A stretch of 64,000 bases of DNA from the NCBI RefSeq assembly GCF_030406325.1, contig NZ_JAUEQY010000024.1, positions 62,001-126,000 of the forward strand, given 5' to 3'. The notes beneath the pieces are model-generated. The model did no database searches, was not told where the DNA came from, and worked only from the letters and a program-made list of their open reading frames with translations. The DNA is from Actinomadura sp. DC4. Its GTDB lineage: Bacteria; Actinomycetota; Actinomycetes; Streptosporangiales; Streptosporangiaceae. Positions 33,308 through 42,484 of this stretch are shown piece by piece; within the stretch, counting starts at the first letter, position 1, and the number at the start of each line of letters is the position of its first letter. The translations under genes were made by a program, and so were the position numbers.

Positions 33308-35329
33308 TCACACGGCCGGCCGCAGAAGGGCGGGCAGGTCCTCGTCGTGGAGGACGGTCAGGTGGGAGACCGCTCGGGTGAGGACGACGTACAGCCGCCT
33401 CAACCCCGGGATGTCATCGGAGGGCGCGGCGGGTTCGGCGGCCACGATCGCGGTGGGTTCGACCACGATGACCTGGTCGAACTCCAGGCCCTTGGCCTGC
33501 GTCGCCGGGGTCACGACCAGCCGGGCGCCGGTGAAGCCGTCCGTCAGCACCACGTGGTCGAGGCCCTCCTCCACCAGCAGGGCCAGCAGGGCCGGCACTG
33601 AGGCGTCGGCCGTGATCAGGCCGATCGAGCCCTCCCCGGCCAGCGCCTCCCGGCAGGCGGAAAGAGCGGCCGCGTGAACGTCCGCGACGCGACGCACCTC
33701 CAGCGCGCCCGGCGCCGAGCGTACCGACGTCGGCGGGGTCAGGTCCGGGGCGATCGCCGGCAGCAGGCGGCTCGCGAAGTCGATGATCTGGCGGGGCACC
33801 CGGTAGCCCCGGTCCAGCACCGTGCGTTCCGCCGAGGGCTTGCCGAGGTGGCGTAGGAGCGTGGCCCAGTCGCCGACCGCCCAGGGCGTCGTGCCCTGCG
33901 CGATGTCGCCGAGTACCGTCGCCGAGCCCGTCTCACACCGCCGCCCCACCGCGCGGCACTCCATCGCGGACAGGTCCTGGGCCTCGTCCAGCACGACGTG
34001 GCCCAGGCTGGGCGTCCGGTTGATCAGGTCGGCGGCCTCGTCGACGAGCACCGCGTCGGCGCGTGACCAGCGGGCCGACTTCGGGCCCTTCGCGGGCTTG
34101 GCCCACAGCAGCGCCGCCTGTTCGGCGGGCTCCAGGAGCCCGTCCGCCGCCGACGCGAGGAACTCCGCGTCCGACAGCAGCCGCATCACCACGCGTACGG
34201 GGTCGAGGGCCGGCCACGCCTGGTCGACCATCGCCTTCACCGGGCGCGTACGGCGGACGGCCTCGTGCGTACGGTCGTCGCAGGCCTCGCCGGCGGACTC
34301 CATGCGGATCAGGATCGCGTGGGCGATGCGATGGGAGAGCAGGTCGCGGCCCGCTCCGTACCGGACTCCGCGGGTGCGCAGCGCGTCGGCGAGTTCGGCG
34401 ATCTCATAGGCCGGGATGCGCCAGCGTCTCGTGCCGCGCGGGAGTACGAGGGCCTCGGCCGGTTCGCGCAGCCGGCCCCAGATCGCGCGGCGCAGCACCT
34501 CGGCCATCCGTGCGTCGCCCTTGAGCCGCGCGGTGGCGGGCTCGTCGGCCGTACGGACCGAGACCGTCTCCAGCAGCCCTTCGAGCGTCTGCTGCTTGAC
34601 GTTGATCTCGCCGAGCGCGGGCAGCACGCCGCGGATGTAGTCCAGGAACGAGGCGCTCGGCCCGATCACCAGGACGCCGCCCCGGCGCATCCGCTCGCGG
34701 TGGGCGTACAGAAGGTAGGCCACCCGGTGCAGGCCGACGGCGGTCTTTCCGGTGCCCGGCGCGCCCTGGACGCACAGGGTGTGGTCGGCGTCGGCCCGGA
34801 CGATGTCGTCCTGTTCGGGCTGGATCGTGGCGACGATGTCGCGCATCGGGCCGACGCGCGGGCGCTCGATCTCCTCGATCAGGATCCGCGACTCGGCCGG
34901 CGCGGTGAAGTCCTCGTCCTCCAGCGCGGTGAGCTCGCCGCCGGAGTAGCCGAACCTCCGCCGCAGCTCCAAGCCCATCGGGTCCGACGTGCTCGCCTTG
35001 TAGAACGCCCGCGACATCGGCGCCCGCCAGTCGATGACGAGCGGCTCGCCGCCGTCGTCGTGGACGTGTCGGCGGCCGACGTACAACCGCTCGGTGTCGT
35101 GGTCCAGGCGCCCGAAGAACAGCGCCGTCGTCGGGTCGTCGCGCAGCGCCTCGGCGCGCTTGCCGAGCTCGGCGTGCAGCACCTGCGCCGACACCCAGTC
35201 ACCGGCGGCCGAGGCGTCCAGGGTGAGGACGTTCTGCCGCATCCGCTCCAGTGCCTCCCGCGAACGGCGTAGATAAGCGCGTTCGGCCGCTATCTCCGCC
35301 TCGGCGTCCTCCGCTTCCTGAGCAGGCAT
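33308..35329 (-). CDS. helR: UvrD/HelD-like RNA polymerase-recycling helicase (HelR type)
   Basis: A 673-residue SF1 ATPase. A charged coiled-coil N terminus ([28 protein letters not shown]) precedes Walker A GAPGTGKT (189-196), the Walker B-like [20 protein letters not shown] and a C-terminal [13 protein letters not shown] / [20 protein letters not shown] motif V-VI region. This is the HelD layout, in which the N-terminal arm reaches into the RNA polymerase secondary channel. Actinobacterial HelR displaces rifamycin and confers tolerance. No rifamycin-associated element was recognised upstream. Assignment to HelR and not the housekeeping HelD is inferred from length. Confidence 0.85.
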   Translation of the reverse strand: MPAQEAEDAEAEIAAERAYLRRSREALERMRQNVLTLDASAAGDWVSAQVLHAELGKRAEALRDDPTTALFFGRLDHDTERLYVGRRHVHDDGGEPLVIDWRAPMSRAFYKASTSDPMGLELRRRFGYSGGELTALEDEDFTAPAESRILIEEIERPRVGPMRDIVATIQPEQDDIVRADADHTLCVQGAPGTGKTAVGLHRVAYLLYAHRERMRRGGVLVIGPSASFLDYIRGVLPALGEINVKQQTLEGLLETVSVRTADEPATARLKGDARMAEVLRRAIWGRLREPAEALVLPRGTRRWRIPAYEIAELADALRTRGVRYGAGRDLLSHRIAHAILIRMESAGEACDDRTHEAVRRTRPVKAMVDQAWPALDPVRVVMRLLSDAEFLASAADGLLEPAEQAALLWAKPAKGPKSARWSRADAVLVDEAADLINRTPSLGHVVLDEAQDLSAMECRAVGRRCETGSATVLGDIAQGTTPWAVGDWATLLRHLGKPSAERTVLDRGYRVPRQIIDFASRLLPAIAPDLTPPTSVRSAPGALEVRRVADVHAAALSACREALAGEGSIGLITADASVPALLALLVEEGLDHVVLTDGFTGARLVVTPATQAKGLEFDQVIVVEPTAIVAAEPAAPSDDIPGLRRLYVVLTRAVSHLTVLHDEDLPALLRPAV

Positions 35330-35461
35330 GACGAAACCCTTCGGTCGGTGGGGGAGCGCGAAGTCGCTAACTTAGTACGGAGCGGCGCCGGGCTCATCCG
35401 ATTATCGCCGCCGGTGCGCTAACGTTCGATGTTGATCGAACTCCCGCTCACAGGAGGTCAC

Positions 35462-36415
35462 ATGCGCGCGATCGTCGTCACCGAGTTCGGCGGACCCGAA
35501 GTACTCAAGCCGACCGACTACGAGGACCCGCGTCCGGGCCCGGGCGAGGTCGTGGTCGACCTGCTGGCGGGCGGCGTCAACTTCCGCGACATCTACGAGC
35601 GCGTCGGCACGTACGAGAGGCCGCTGCCGTACGTCCCCGGCAGCGAGGGCGCGGGGCGGATCAGCGAGGTCGGCGAGGGCGTGACCGGGCTCGGGATCGG
35701 CGACATCGTGGTCTCCTCCGACCTTCAGGGCGCGTATGCCGAGCGCAGTGTCGTCTCCGCCGAGCGTGCCGTCCCGGTCGGCGACGCCGACCCCGAGCAG
35801 GCCGCCGCCGCGATGCTCCAGGGCCTGACCGCGCACTACCTGAGCCACTCGACGTACGCCATCAAACCGGGCGACACCGCACTGGTGCACGCCGCGGCGG
35901 GCGGCGTCGGCCTGCTGCTCACCCAGATGATCAAGCTGCGCGGCGGAAAGGTGATCGGCACCGTCTCGACGGCCGAGAAGGAGAAGCTCGCCCGCGACGC
36001 CGGCGCCGACGAGGTCGTGCGCTACGAGAACTTCGCCGAGAGCGTCCGGCACCTGACCGGCGGCGTGCACGTCGTCTACGACGGCGTCGGTAAGAACACC
36101 TTCGACGACAGCATGTCGGTGCTGCGCCCGCGGGGGATGCTGGCGCTCTACGGCGCGGCGAGCGGCCCGGTGCCGCCGGTCGACCCGCAGCGGCTCAACG
36201 TGGCCGGCTCGCTGTTCCTCACCCGGCCGACGCTCGGCCACTACGTCGCCACCCGCGAGGAACTGCGGTGGCGCACCGGGGACCTGTTCGGCTGGGTCGC
36301 GGCCGGCGACCTGTCGGTGCACGTCGGCGGGCGCTATCCGCTCGACGAGGCCGCGCGTGCGCAGGAGGACCTCGCGGCACGCCGTACGACCGGAAAGCTG
36401 CTGCTCATCCCCTGA
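35462..36415 (+). CDS. Zinc-independent quinone oxidoreductase (medium-chain reductase)
   Basis: A 317-residue protein of the QOR/crotonyl-reductase-like medium-chain family: MRAIVVTEFGGPEVLKPTDY at the N terminus, ARNDR-like NFRDIYERVGTYERPLPYVPGSEGAG, and the NADPH motif HAAAGGVGLLLTQMIK followed by GGKVIGTVSTAEKEKLARDAGAD. No zinc-binding cysteines are present. The reaction is NADPH-dependent one- or two-electron reduction of quinones or enones. ATG at 35462 has AGGAGG 5 bases upstream. It overlaps the convergent NUDIX gene by 11 bases. Confidence 0.93.
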   Translation: MRAIVVTEFGGPEVLKPTDYEDPRPGPGEVVVDLLAGGVNFRDIYERVGTYERPLPYVPGSEGAGRISEVGEGVTGLGIGDIVVSSDLQGAYAERSVVSAERAVPVGDADPEQAAAAMLQGLTAHYLSHSTYAIKPGDTALVHAAAGGVGLLLTQMIKLRGGKVIGTVSTAEKEKLARDAGADEVVRYENFAESVRHLTGGVHVVYDGVGKNTFDDSMSVLRPRGMLALYGAASGPVPPVDPQRLNVAGSLFLTRPTLGHYVATREELRWRTGDLFGWVAAGDLSVHVGGRYPLDEAARAQEDLAARRTTGKLLLIP

Positions 36416-36803
36416 CGCCCGGCAGGACGCGCCAGGCCGTCAGCGCCTCCACCAGCCCGTCGGTCGTCGGGAGCCGGCGCAGCTCCGCCGGGGTCGCCCA
36501 GCGCGCCTCGGCGGCGTCGTCTCCCGCGGCCAGCTCACCGCTGATCACCGTCGCGGCGTAGTCGTGGATGTCGTACGTCACCCCGTCCAGGCCGGGGCGC
36601 TCGACCGAGCCGATCAGCCGGCCCGGCTCGACGCGCAGGCCGGTCTCCTCCGACAGCTCGCGTACGACGGCCTCCGCGTCGGACTCTCCCGGCTCGACCC
36701 GGCCGCCCGGCAGGGACCACAGGCCCTCGCCCGGCGGCCGGCCCCGCCGGATCACGAGCAGCCGGCCCTCGGCGTCATGGACGATCGCTCCCACACATCG
36801 CAT
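36405..36803 (-). CDS. NUDIX hydrolase
   Basis: A 132-residue protein whose NUDIX box GGRVEPGESDAEAVVRELSEETGL matches GX5EX7REUXEEXGU fully. The leading MRCVGAIVHDAEGRLLVIRRGRPPGEGLWSLPG is the normal start of the fold. It hydrolyses a nucleoside-diphosphate-linked compound; the substrate is not indicated. The 3' end overlaps the quinone oxidoreductase 3' end, so the genes are convergent. Confidence 0.92.
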   Translation of the reverse strand: MRCVGAIVHDAEGRLLVIRRGRPPGEGLWSLPGGRVEPGESDAEAVVRELSEETGLRVEPGRLIGSVERPGLDGVTYDIHDYAATVISGELAAGDDAAEARWATPAELRRLPTTDGLVEALTAWRVLPGVRG

Positions 36804-36887
36804 GCCGCCAGAATGCCCCCCGAGCGCCGCTCGCGCCCACCCCTAGCAGCGAATTCGCCGGTTCAGGCGTTAAAGTATTGTCTATCG

Positions 36888-36901
36888 CAAAACCGGTTGA
36901 G
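36888..36901. promoter_or_regulatory. LacI-type operator upstream of the regulator gene
   Basis: CAAAACCGGTTGAG differs from the perfect palindrome at the ABC importer promoter (CTAAACCGGTTTAG, 39253-39266) at only two positions. It ends 23 bases before the LacI gene start. Autoregulation is likely. Confidence 0.7.
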
Positions 36902-36924
36902 TTAAGCCGGGCAATGGGGGATAC

Positions 36925-37932
36925 ATGAAGCGTCCGACGATCGCGGACATCGCTCAGCGGGCCGGGGTCACCAAGAGCACGGTCTCGTTCGCGTTGAACG
37001 ACCGTCCCGGAGTGTCGGACGCGACCCGCACGCGCATCCTCGACATCGCCCAGGAGATGGGCTGGCAGCCGAGCCGTGCGGCGCGTGCCCTGTCCGGCGG
37101 GCGCGCCGGCGTGCTCGGCCTCGTCGTCGACCGCCCGGCGAGGACGCTCGGCATCGAGCCGTACTTCATGCAGCTCATCTCCGGCATCGAGGGCGCGCTG
37201 TCCAGCCTCGACATCGCGCTGCTGCTCCAGGTCACCGCGGACGCCGCCGCGCAGCAGGCGACGTACCGCCGCTGGTGGGCCGAGCGGCGCGTCGACGGGG
37301 TGTTCGTCGTCGACCTGGGCGTGGACGACGAGCGTACGAAGGTGCTCGCCGAACTCGGCATGCCGGCGATCGTCGTCGGCGGCCCGCAGGGGCTGAACGA
37401 CCTGCCGGGGCTGTGGAACGACGAGCGCGCGGCCGTACGCGCGGTGGTGGAGTACCTCGTCGCGCTGGGCCACCGCCGCATCGCGCGGGTGGCCGGGCTG
37501 CCGGGGCTGTGGCACACGGTGATGCGCGAGGAGGCGTTCGAGGAGGCCGCGCGGGAGCTGGGCGTGACGGCGTCGGGCGGCACCACGGACTACACCGGCG
37601 ACGCGGGCGCCCGTACGACGCGGCGGCTGCTGTCGTCCCCGGAGCCGCCGACCGCGATCGTGTACGACAACGACGTCATGGCCGTCGCGGGCCTGGCCGT
37701 CGCGGCCGAGATGAACATCCGCGTTCCGGACCGCCTGTCCATCGTGGCCTGGGACGACTCGGTGCTGTGCCGCCTGGTCCACCCACCGCTGACGGCGGTG
37801 AGCCTGGACATCGCGGCGTACGGGGCCGAGGTCGCGCGGCGGCTGGTGGAGCTGGCGGCGGGCCGCCCGGTCGAGAGCGAGTGCCACGCGACGCCGGTGC
37901 TGTCGCCGCGGGGGAGCACCGGGCCGGCTTAG
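36925..37932 (+). CDS. LacI family transcriptional regulator, probably of the sugar importer operon
   Basis: A 335-residue LacI/GalR protein. The N-terminal helix-turn-helix PTIADIAQRAGVTKSTVSFALNDRPGVSDATRTRILDIAQEMGW includes the hinge-entry region, followed by a periplasmic-binding-protein-like sugar sensor (VLGLVVDRPARTLGIEPYFMQLISGIEGAL to LSIVAWDDSVLCRLVHPPLTAVSLD). Such regulators bind palindromes with a central CG, as found upstream of this gene and at the importer promoter 1.3 kb downstream. The inducer is probably a mannoside, judged from the target operon. Confidence 0.92.
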   Translation: MKRPTIADIAQRAGVTKSTVSFALNDRPGVSDATRTRILDIAQEMGWQPSRAARALSGGRAGVLGLVVDRPARTLGIEPYFMQLISGIEGALSSLDIALLLQVTADAAAQQATYRRWWAERRVDGVFVVDLGVDDERTKVLAELGMPAIVVGGPQGLNDLPGLWNDERAAVRAVVEYLVALGHRRIARVAGLPGLWHTVMREEAFEEAARELGVTASGGTTDYTGDAGARTTRRLLSSPEPPTAIVYDNDVMAVAGLAVAAEMNIRVPDRLSIVAWDDSVLCRLVHPPLTAVSLDIAAYGAEVARRLVELAAGRPVESECHATPVLSPRGSTGPA

Positions 37933-38471
37933 GCGGTCCACTCGTCGGCGAGCAGGGCCCAGACCTCCGTGTCGTGGAGGCCGCCGCGGAGGGGGAACGA
38001 CGCGCGCAGCACGCCCTCGCGCGTCATCCCGAGGCGGCGGGCCACCGCCTTGCTCGCCTCGTTGGCCGGCAACGTACGCCACTCCACGCGTGTCATGCCG
38101 CGCTCGACGACCGCCCAGTCGATCATGTGGCGCGCCGCCGTGGTGATCAGGCCGCGGCCCCGCGCCTCCGGTGAGAGCCAGACGCCGACCTCGCACGTAC
38201 GGGAGCGCGTGTCGAAGACGCGGAACAGCGTGCCCCCGGACAGCACGCCGCCGACCCAGATCCCGTAGAGCCGCCCCTCGTCGCGGGCCTGCCGGTCGGC
38301 GTAGGACTGCAGCCACCGCCGCGCGCTGTCAGCGTCGTTGACGACCTCGACCCAGGGTAGCCAGGGCGCCAGGTGTTCGCGCGAACGGTCGGCGTGGGCG
38401 GAGAACTCCTCCGCGTGCCAGGGCTCCAGCGGACGCAGCTCCGCGTCGTCGGCGAGGGGGTGAGCGAACAT
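37929..38471 (-). CDS. GNAT N-acetyltransferase (RimJ/RimL type)
   Basis: A 180-residue acetyltransferase: LRPLEPWHAEEFSAHADRSREHLAPWLPWV at the N terminus as in RimJ/RimL. The acetyl-CoA loop is VGVWLSPEARGRGLITTAARHMIDWA, then EWRTLPANEASKAVARRLGMTREGVLR. It may acetylate ribosomal protein N termini or small amines. Its stop overlaps the LacI stop by 4 bases, and the gene lies between regulator and importer operon on the opposite strand, so it is unlikely to belong to the sugar pathway. Confidence 0.88.
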   Translation of the reverse strand: MFAHPLADDAELRPLEPWHAEEFSAHADRSREHLAPWLPWVEVVNDADSARRWLQSYADRQARDEGRLYGIWVGGVLSGGTLFRVFDTRSRTCEVGVWLSPEARGRGLITTAARHMIDWAVVERGMTRVEWRTLPANEASKAVARRLGMTREGVLRASFPLRGGLHDTEVWALLADEWTA

Positions 38472-38536
38472 GTGCGTGATCTCCGATCCGTACCCAACGT
38501 TTGTTATGTACCCTAACCCCGGGAGGAGGTGTCCGG

Positions 38537-39139
38537 ATGCCGGCTCGCGGTGACCACGACGCCCGGAGGCGCGACGTCTCGGCGGCGGTCTGGAGCGTGT
38601 TGGCCGCGCGCGGCTTCGGCGGCCTGACGCTGCGTGCCGTCGCGGCCGAGATGGGCGCCTCGACCGGGCTGCTCACGCACTACTTCCCGACCAAACGCGC
38701 CCTCCTGCGCCACGCACTGGAGATCGCCGAGGAGCGCACGGACGAGCGCGACCGCCGCGTCCCGGCCGAGCGGGGTCTGGAGGCCTTGCGGGCTTCGCTC
38801 TTGGACGTGCTGCCGCTGACGCCGGAGTCGACGGCGATGAGCCGGGTGTGGGTGAGCTTCTGGGACGGTGCGCTGGGCGACCCGGTGCTGGCGGCGCGAC
38901 AGCGGGCACGGTACGAACGCTGGCGCGAGCGGCTGCGGGGCCACGTCGAGGCGGCCCAGGAGGCGGGGCAACTGCCCGCGGGGGCCGCCGCGGGGGAGCT
39001 GGCCGTGACCTCCGCCGCCTTCGCCCACGGCCTGGTCGTACAGACGTTGTTCGCCCCGGACGACTTCCCGCCCGACCTGCAGACCCGGGTGCTGGACCGC
39101 TTTCTCACCGCGCTCGGCGGCCTGCCCGCGACGGCCTGA
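38537..39139 (+). CDS. TetR family regulator (BetI-like)
   Basis: A 200-residue protein with DARRRDVSAAVWSVLAARGFGGLTLRAVAAEMGASTGLLTHYFPTKRALLRHALE, a BetI-like TetR helix-turn-helix, and a C-terminal helical dimer domain with VWVSFWDGALGDPVLAARQRARY. The start at 38537 has GGGAGGAGG 7 bases upstream. It is divergent from the GNAT gene and directly upstream of the sugar importer promoter. No clear palindrome of its own is visible in the 65-base shared region. Confidence 0.87.
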   Translation: MPARGDHDARRRDVSAAVWSVLAARGFGGLTLRAVAAEMGASTGLLTHYFPTKRALLRHALEIAEERTDERDRRVPAERGLEALRASLLDVLPLTPESTAMSRVWVSFWDGALGDPVLAARQRARYERWRERLRGHVEAAQEAGQLPAGAAAGELAVTSAAFAHGLVVQTLFAPDDFPPDLQTRVLDRFLTALGGLPATA

Positions 39140-39211
39140 CTCGGCGGAAGGCGCGTGCTCCCCGGCCCATGAGCGCCACCGCCCGCCCGCTTGTCCCGGG
39201 TCCGGCCTGCC

Positions 39212-39229
39212 GAAATATTCGAATAATTC
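39212..39229. promoter_or_regulatory. AT-rich 18-base dyad upstream of the importer promoter
   Basis: GAAATATTCGAATAATTC is a palindrome except at one symmetric pair of positions, with a perfect TATTCGAATA core. It stands out in GC-rich DNA and lies 18 bases before the -35 element of the ABC operon. It may bind an activator, act as an UP element or be part of a second operator. Confidence 0.5.
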
Positions 39230-39246
39230 AATTCGGTGACGGGCTG

Positions 39247-39266
39247 TTGACGCTAAACCGGTTTAG
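39247..39266 (+). promoter_or_regulatory. Importer operon promoter with LacI operator CTAAACCGGTTTAG
   Basis: TTGACG at 39247-39252 is a good -35 box. It is followed immediately by the perfect 14-base palindrome CTAAACCGGTTTAG at 39253-39266, so bound repressor would cover the spacer. The -10 element is weak (CATGCT at 39273-39278). The first gene starts 86 bases after the palindrome. Confidence 0.8.
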
Positions 39267-39352
39267 TGGTCCCATGCTTTCACCGGATCGCGGATGCCCT
39301 GTGGGGTTCACGTCGGGGCGGCCTCACGACTGACGGTTGATAGGAGACACAG

Positions 39353-40663
39353 GTGAAGGCACGCGGAACAGCGGCGCTGGCGGCGAGCGTGGTGCTCGCG
39401 GCAGGCCTGGCCGCCTGCGGGAGCGGTGGCGGCGACAAGTCATCGCCCAAGACGCTCACCTACTGGGCGAGCAACCAGGGGCGCAGCATCCAGCAGGACC
39501 AGCAGGTGCTCGGGCCCGAGCTGAAGAAGTTCGAGGCCAAGACCGGCATCAAGGTCAAGCTCGAGGTGATCGGCTGGCCGGACCTGCTCAACCGGATCCT
39601 CGCCGCCACCTCCAGTGGCAAGGGGCCCGACGTGGTCAACGTCGGGAACACCTGGTCGGCATCGCTGCAGGCCACGGGCGCGTTCCAGGGGTTCGACGAC
39701 GCGACCTTCGCCAAGGTCGGCGGCAAGACGAAGTTCATCCCCTCGACGCTCACCTCGACCGGCGCGGCCGGCAAGCCCCCGGCGTTCGTGCCCCTCTACG
39801 GCCTGGCGTACGGGCTGTTCTACAACAAGAAGCTGTTCGCCGACGCGGACCTCCAGCCGCCGCAGACCTGGCAGGACCTGGTCAGCGACGCGAAGAAGCT
39901 GACGGTCCCCGCCAAGAAGCAGTACGGCGTCGTCATGGAAGGCGCGAGTTACACCGAGGGCTCGCACTTCGCGTTCATGTTCGGCGCGCAGAACGGCGCG
40001 AAGCTCTTCCAGGGCGGCCAGCCCGGCTTCGACTCCCCGCAGATGGTGGCCGGCGTGAAGCAGTACGTCGACCTGATGGCCGGGCAGAAGGTCGTCAACC
40101 CCAGCAACGCCGAATACGTCAACGACTCCGACATGCTCAAGGACTTCGCCGGCGGCAAGGCCGCGATGATGATGATCCAGAGCTACGCCCCCAAGGGCCT
40201 GGCGGAGAACGGCATGAAAGAGGGCGAGTTCGGCATCGTGCCGATCCCGGTGATCAGCCCCCTGCCGCCCGGTGGACGCAAGGTCAGCAGTCACGTCGCC
40301 GGCATCAACATCGGGGTGTTCAAGAACAGCGCGAACAAGGACGGCGCCCTCAAGCTGGTCGACTTCCTCACCAGCCCCGACGAGCAGAAGATCCTCGACA
40401 CCCAGCTCGGCCCGCTGCCGGTCGTGCAGGAGGCGTACAACGACCCGAAGTTCCAGACGCCGGAGATCAAGACGTTCAAGGACATCCTCGCGAACTCCTC
40501 GGAGACCCTGCCGATGATCCCGCAGGAGGCGCAGTTCGAGACTCTGGTCGGCAACACGGTCAAGCAGCTCATCGCGGACGCGGCCTCGGGCAAGACCGTC
40601 GACGACCAGACCATCAAGAACGCGCTGACCGCCGCGAACAAAAAAATGCAGACCGGCGGATGA
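39353..40663 (+). CDS. ABC sugar importer, lipoprotein substrate-binding protein
   Basis: A 436-residue family 1 (MalE-like) extracellular solute-binding protein. The signal peptide ends in a lipobox LAAC with Cys22 as lipid anchor, and a glycine/serine linker follows. Sugar-binding-protein text includes LTYWASNQG, TGIKVKLEVIGWPDLLNRILAATSSGKGPDVV and YGLFYNKKLFADADLQPPQTWQDL. GTG at 39353 has AGGAGA 8 bases upstream. It is the first gene of a coupled importer operon. The ligand is probably an oligosaccharide, a beta-mannoside by context. Confidence 0.93.
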   Translation: MKARGTAALAASVVLAAGLAACGSGGGDKSSPKTLTYWASNQGRSIQQDQQVLGPELKKFEAKTGIKVKLEVIGWPDLLNRILAATSSGKGPDVVNVGNTWSASLQATGAFQGFDDATFAKVGGKTKFIPSTLTSTGAAGKPPAFVPLYGLAYGLFYNKKLFADADLQPPQTWQDLVSDAKKLTVPAKKQYGVVMEGASYTEGSHFAFMFGAQNGAKLFQGGQPGFDSPQMVAGVKQYVDLMAGQKVVNPSNAEYVNDSDMLKDFAGGKAAMMMIQSYAPKGLAENGMKEGEFGIVPIPVISPLPPGGRKVSSHVAGINIGVFKNSANKDGALKLVDFLTSPDEQKILDTQLGPLPVVQEAYNDPKFQTPEIKTFKDILANSSETLPMIPQEAQFETLVGNTVKQLIADAASGKTVDDQTIKNALTAANKKMQTGG

Positions 40664-41628
40664 GCGACACCATCACCGCCCCCGGGGACGCGCCACCGCG
40701 CGTCCCCGGGAAACCCCGCCGTCGTCGTCCCAGCGGCCGCAAGGCGCTGCCCTACGTCCTCCTGGTGCCGGCGCTGATCGCCGAGCTGGTCATCCACGTC
40801 GTCCCGATGCTCGTCGGCGCGTGGATGAGCCTGCTGCACCTCACCCAGTTCTTCATCCGCAACTGGACCGCGGCCCCGTACGGCGGCCTGACCAACTACC
40901 GCGTCGCGATGGACGTGAACGGGCCGGTCGGCAAGGACCTGCTGCACTCGTTCTTCGTCACCGTCGCGGTCACCGTGCTCGTCGTCGCCGGCGCCTGGCT
41001 GTTCGGGTTGGCCGGCGCGGTGCTGCTCGACCGGCCCTTCCGCGGGCGCGGGACGCTGCGCACGCTCTTCCTCATCCCGTACGCGCTGCCGGTCTTCACC
41101 GCGGTCATCACCTGGCGGTTCATGTTCCAGCGCGACACCGGCATGGTGAACCGCGTGCTCTCCGACGAGCTGCACGTCACCCACGGCCACCCGTTCTGGC
41201 TGCTGGGCGGCAACAGCTTCGCCGCGCTGGTGATCATCAACGTCTGGCGGCTGTGGCCGTTCGCCTTCCTCACGCTGACCGCGGGGCTGCAGAGCGTCCC
41301 CGTCGACCTGCACGAGGCGGCGGCGATCGACGGGGCGGGGTTCGCGCGCCGGCTGTGGTCGGTGACGCTGCCGCTGCTGCGCCCGGTCAACCGGGTGCTG
41401 CTGCTCGTGCTGTTCCTGTGGACGTTCAACGACTTCAACGTCGCGTACATCCTGTTCGACCTGCCGCCGAGAAGCGCGGACGTGATCTCCATCCACATCT
41501 ACAACGCGTCCTTCATCACCTGGAACTTCGGCCTCGGCTCGGCGATGTCCGTGCTGCTGCTGGCGTTCCTGCTCGTCGTGACGCTCGGGTATCTCGGGAC
41601 CGGCCGGTTGAGGAGGCGCCATGCATGA
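40660..41628 (+). CDS. ABC sugar importer permease, MalF type
   Basis: A 322-residue permease with about six transmembrane helices, beginning with a charged cytosolic tail and YVLLVPALIAELVIHVVPMLVGAWMSL. The EAA loop HEAAAIDGAGFARRLWSVTLPLLRP contacts the ATPase. ATGA overlap with the binding-protein stop indicates coupled translation. No ATPase gene is present in the operon; actinomycete sugar importers usually share the MsiK ATPase encoded elsewhere. Confidence 0.93.
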   Translation: MSDTITAPGDAPPRVPGKPRRRRPSGRKALPYVLLVPALIAELVIHVVPMLVGAWMSLLHLTQFFIRNWTAAPYGGLTNYRVAMDVNGPVGKDLLHSFFVTVAVTVLVVAGAWLFGLAGAVLLDRPFRGRGTLRTLFLIPYALPVFTAVITWRFMFQRDTGMVNRVLSDELHVTHGHPFWLLGGNSFAALVIINVWRLWPFAFLTLTAGLQSVPVDLHEAAAIDGAGFARRLWSVTLPLLRPVNRVLLLVLFLWTFNDFNVAYILFDLPPRSADVISIHIYNASFITWNFGLGSAMSVLLLAFLLVVTLGYLGTGRLRRRHA

Positions 41629-42463
41629 GTCGACCGCGCTGCGCTGGACGCGCCGCGTCGTTCTCACCCTGTTGACGATCTTCACGGTGCTGCCGCTGTA
41701 CGTGATGGTGGTCTCGTCGGTCAAGCCGCTGAAGGACGTCCAGGGCGCCTTCACCTGGCTGCCCTCGCACGTGACGATCCAGCCGTTCATCGACATGTGG
41801 CGCACCGTGCCGCTCGGCCGCTACTTCGTCAACAGCCTGGTCGTCTCGCTGTCCGCGACGGTCTGCTCGGTGCTGATCGCGATCATCACCGGGTACGCGG
41901 TCAGCCGCTACCGGTTCCCGGGCCGCGGCACGTTCATGACCGTGGTGCTGTCGACGCAGATGTTCCCCGGCATCCTCTTCCTGCTGCCGCTGTTCCTGAT
42001 CTTCGTCAACATCGACCGCTACACCGGCATCGTCCTGTACGGCAGCCGCCTCGGCCTGACGATCACCTACCTGACGTTCGCGCTGCCCTTCTCCATCTGG
42101 CTGATCGCCGGCTACTTCGACACGATCCCGCGCGAGCTGGACGAGGCGGCACGGGTCGACGGCGCCGGCCCGATCCGTACGCTGGTCCGCGTCCTGCTGC
42201 CGGTCGCCGCACCGGGCATCGTCGCCGTCGCCATCTACGCCTTCATGACCGCATGGGGCGAGGTGCTGTTCGCCTCCGTGCTCACCGACGAGTCGACCCG
42301 TACGCTCGCGGTGGGCCTGCGCGGGTACGCCAACCAGTCGAACGTCTACTGGAACCAGGTGATGGCGGCCTCGCTGGTGATCAGCCTGCCGGTGGTGATC
42401 GGCTTCCTCGGCCTGCAGCGCTTCCTCGTCCACGGCCTCACCGCCGGCGCGGTCAAGTCCTGA
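41621..42463 (+). CDS. ABC sugar importer permease, MalG type
   Basis: A 280-residue partner permease with the MalG pattern: VLPLYVMVVSSVKPLKDVQGAFTWLP at the N terminus, NSLVVSLSATVCSVLIAIITGYAVSRYRFPGRG, and the EAA loop DEAARVDGAGPIRTLVRVLLPVAAPG. It overlaps the first permease by 8 bases. Together the two form the membrane channel of the importer, energised by an ATPase not encoded here. Confidence 0.93.
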   Translation: MHESTALRWTRRVVLTLLTIFTVLPLYVMVVSSVKPLKDVQGAFTWLPSHVTIQPFIDMWRTVPLGRYFVNSLVVSLSATVCSVLIAIITGYAVSRYRFPGRGTFMTVVLSTQMFPGILFLLPLFLIFVNIDRYTGIVLYGSRLGLTITYLTFALPFSIWLIAGYFDTIPRELDEAARVDGAGPIRTLVRVLLPVAAPGIVAVAIYAFMTAWGEVLFASVLTDESTRTLAVGLRGYANQSNVYWNQVMAASLVISLPVVIGFLGLQRFLVHGLTAGAVKS

Positions 42464-42484
42464 CCTGATCTGAGAGGCACCTCC

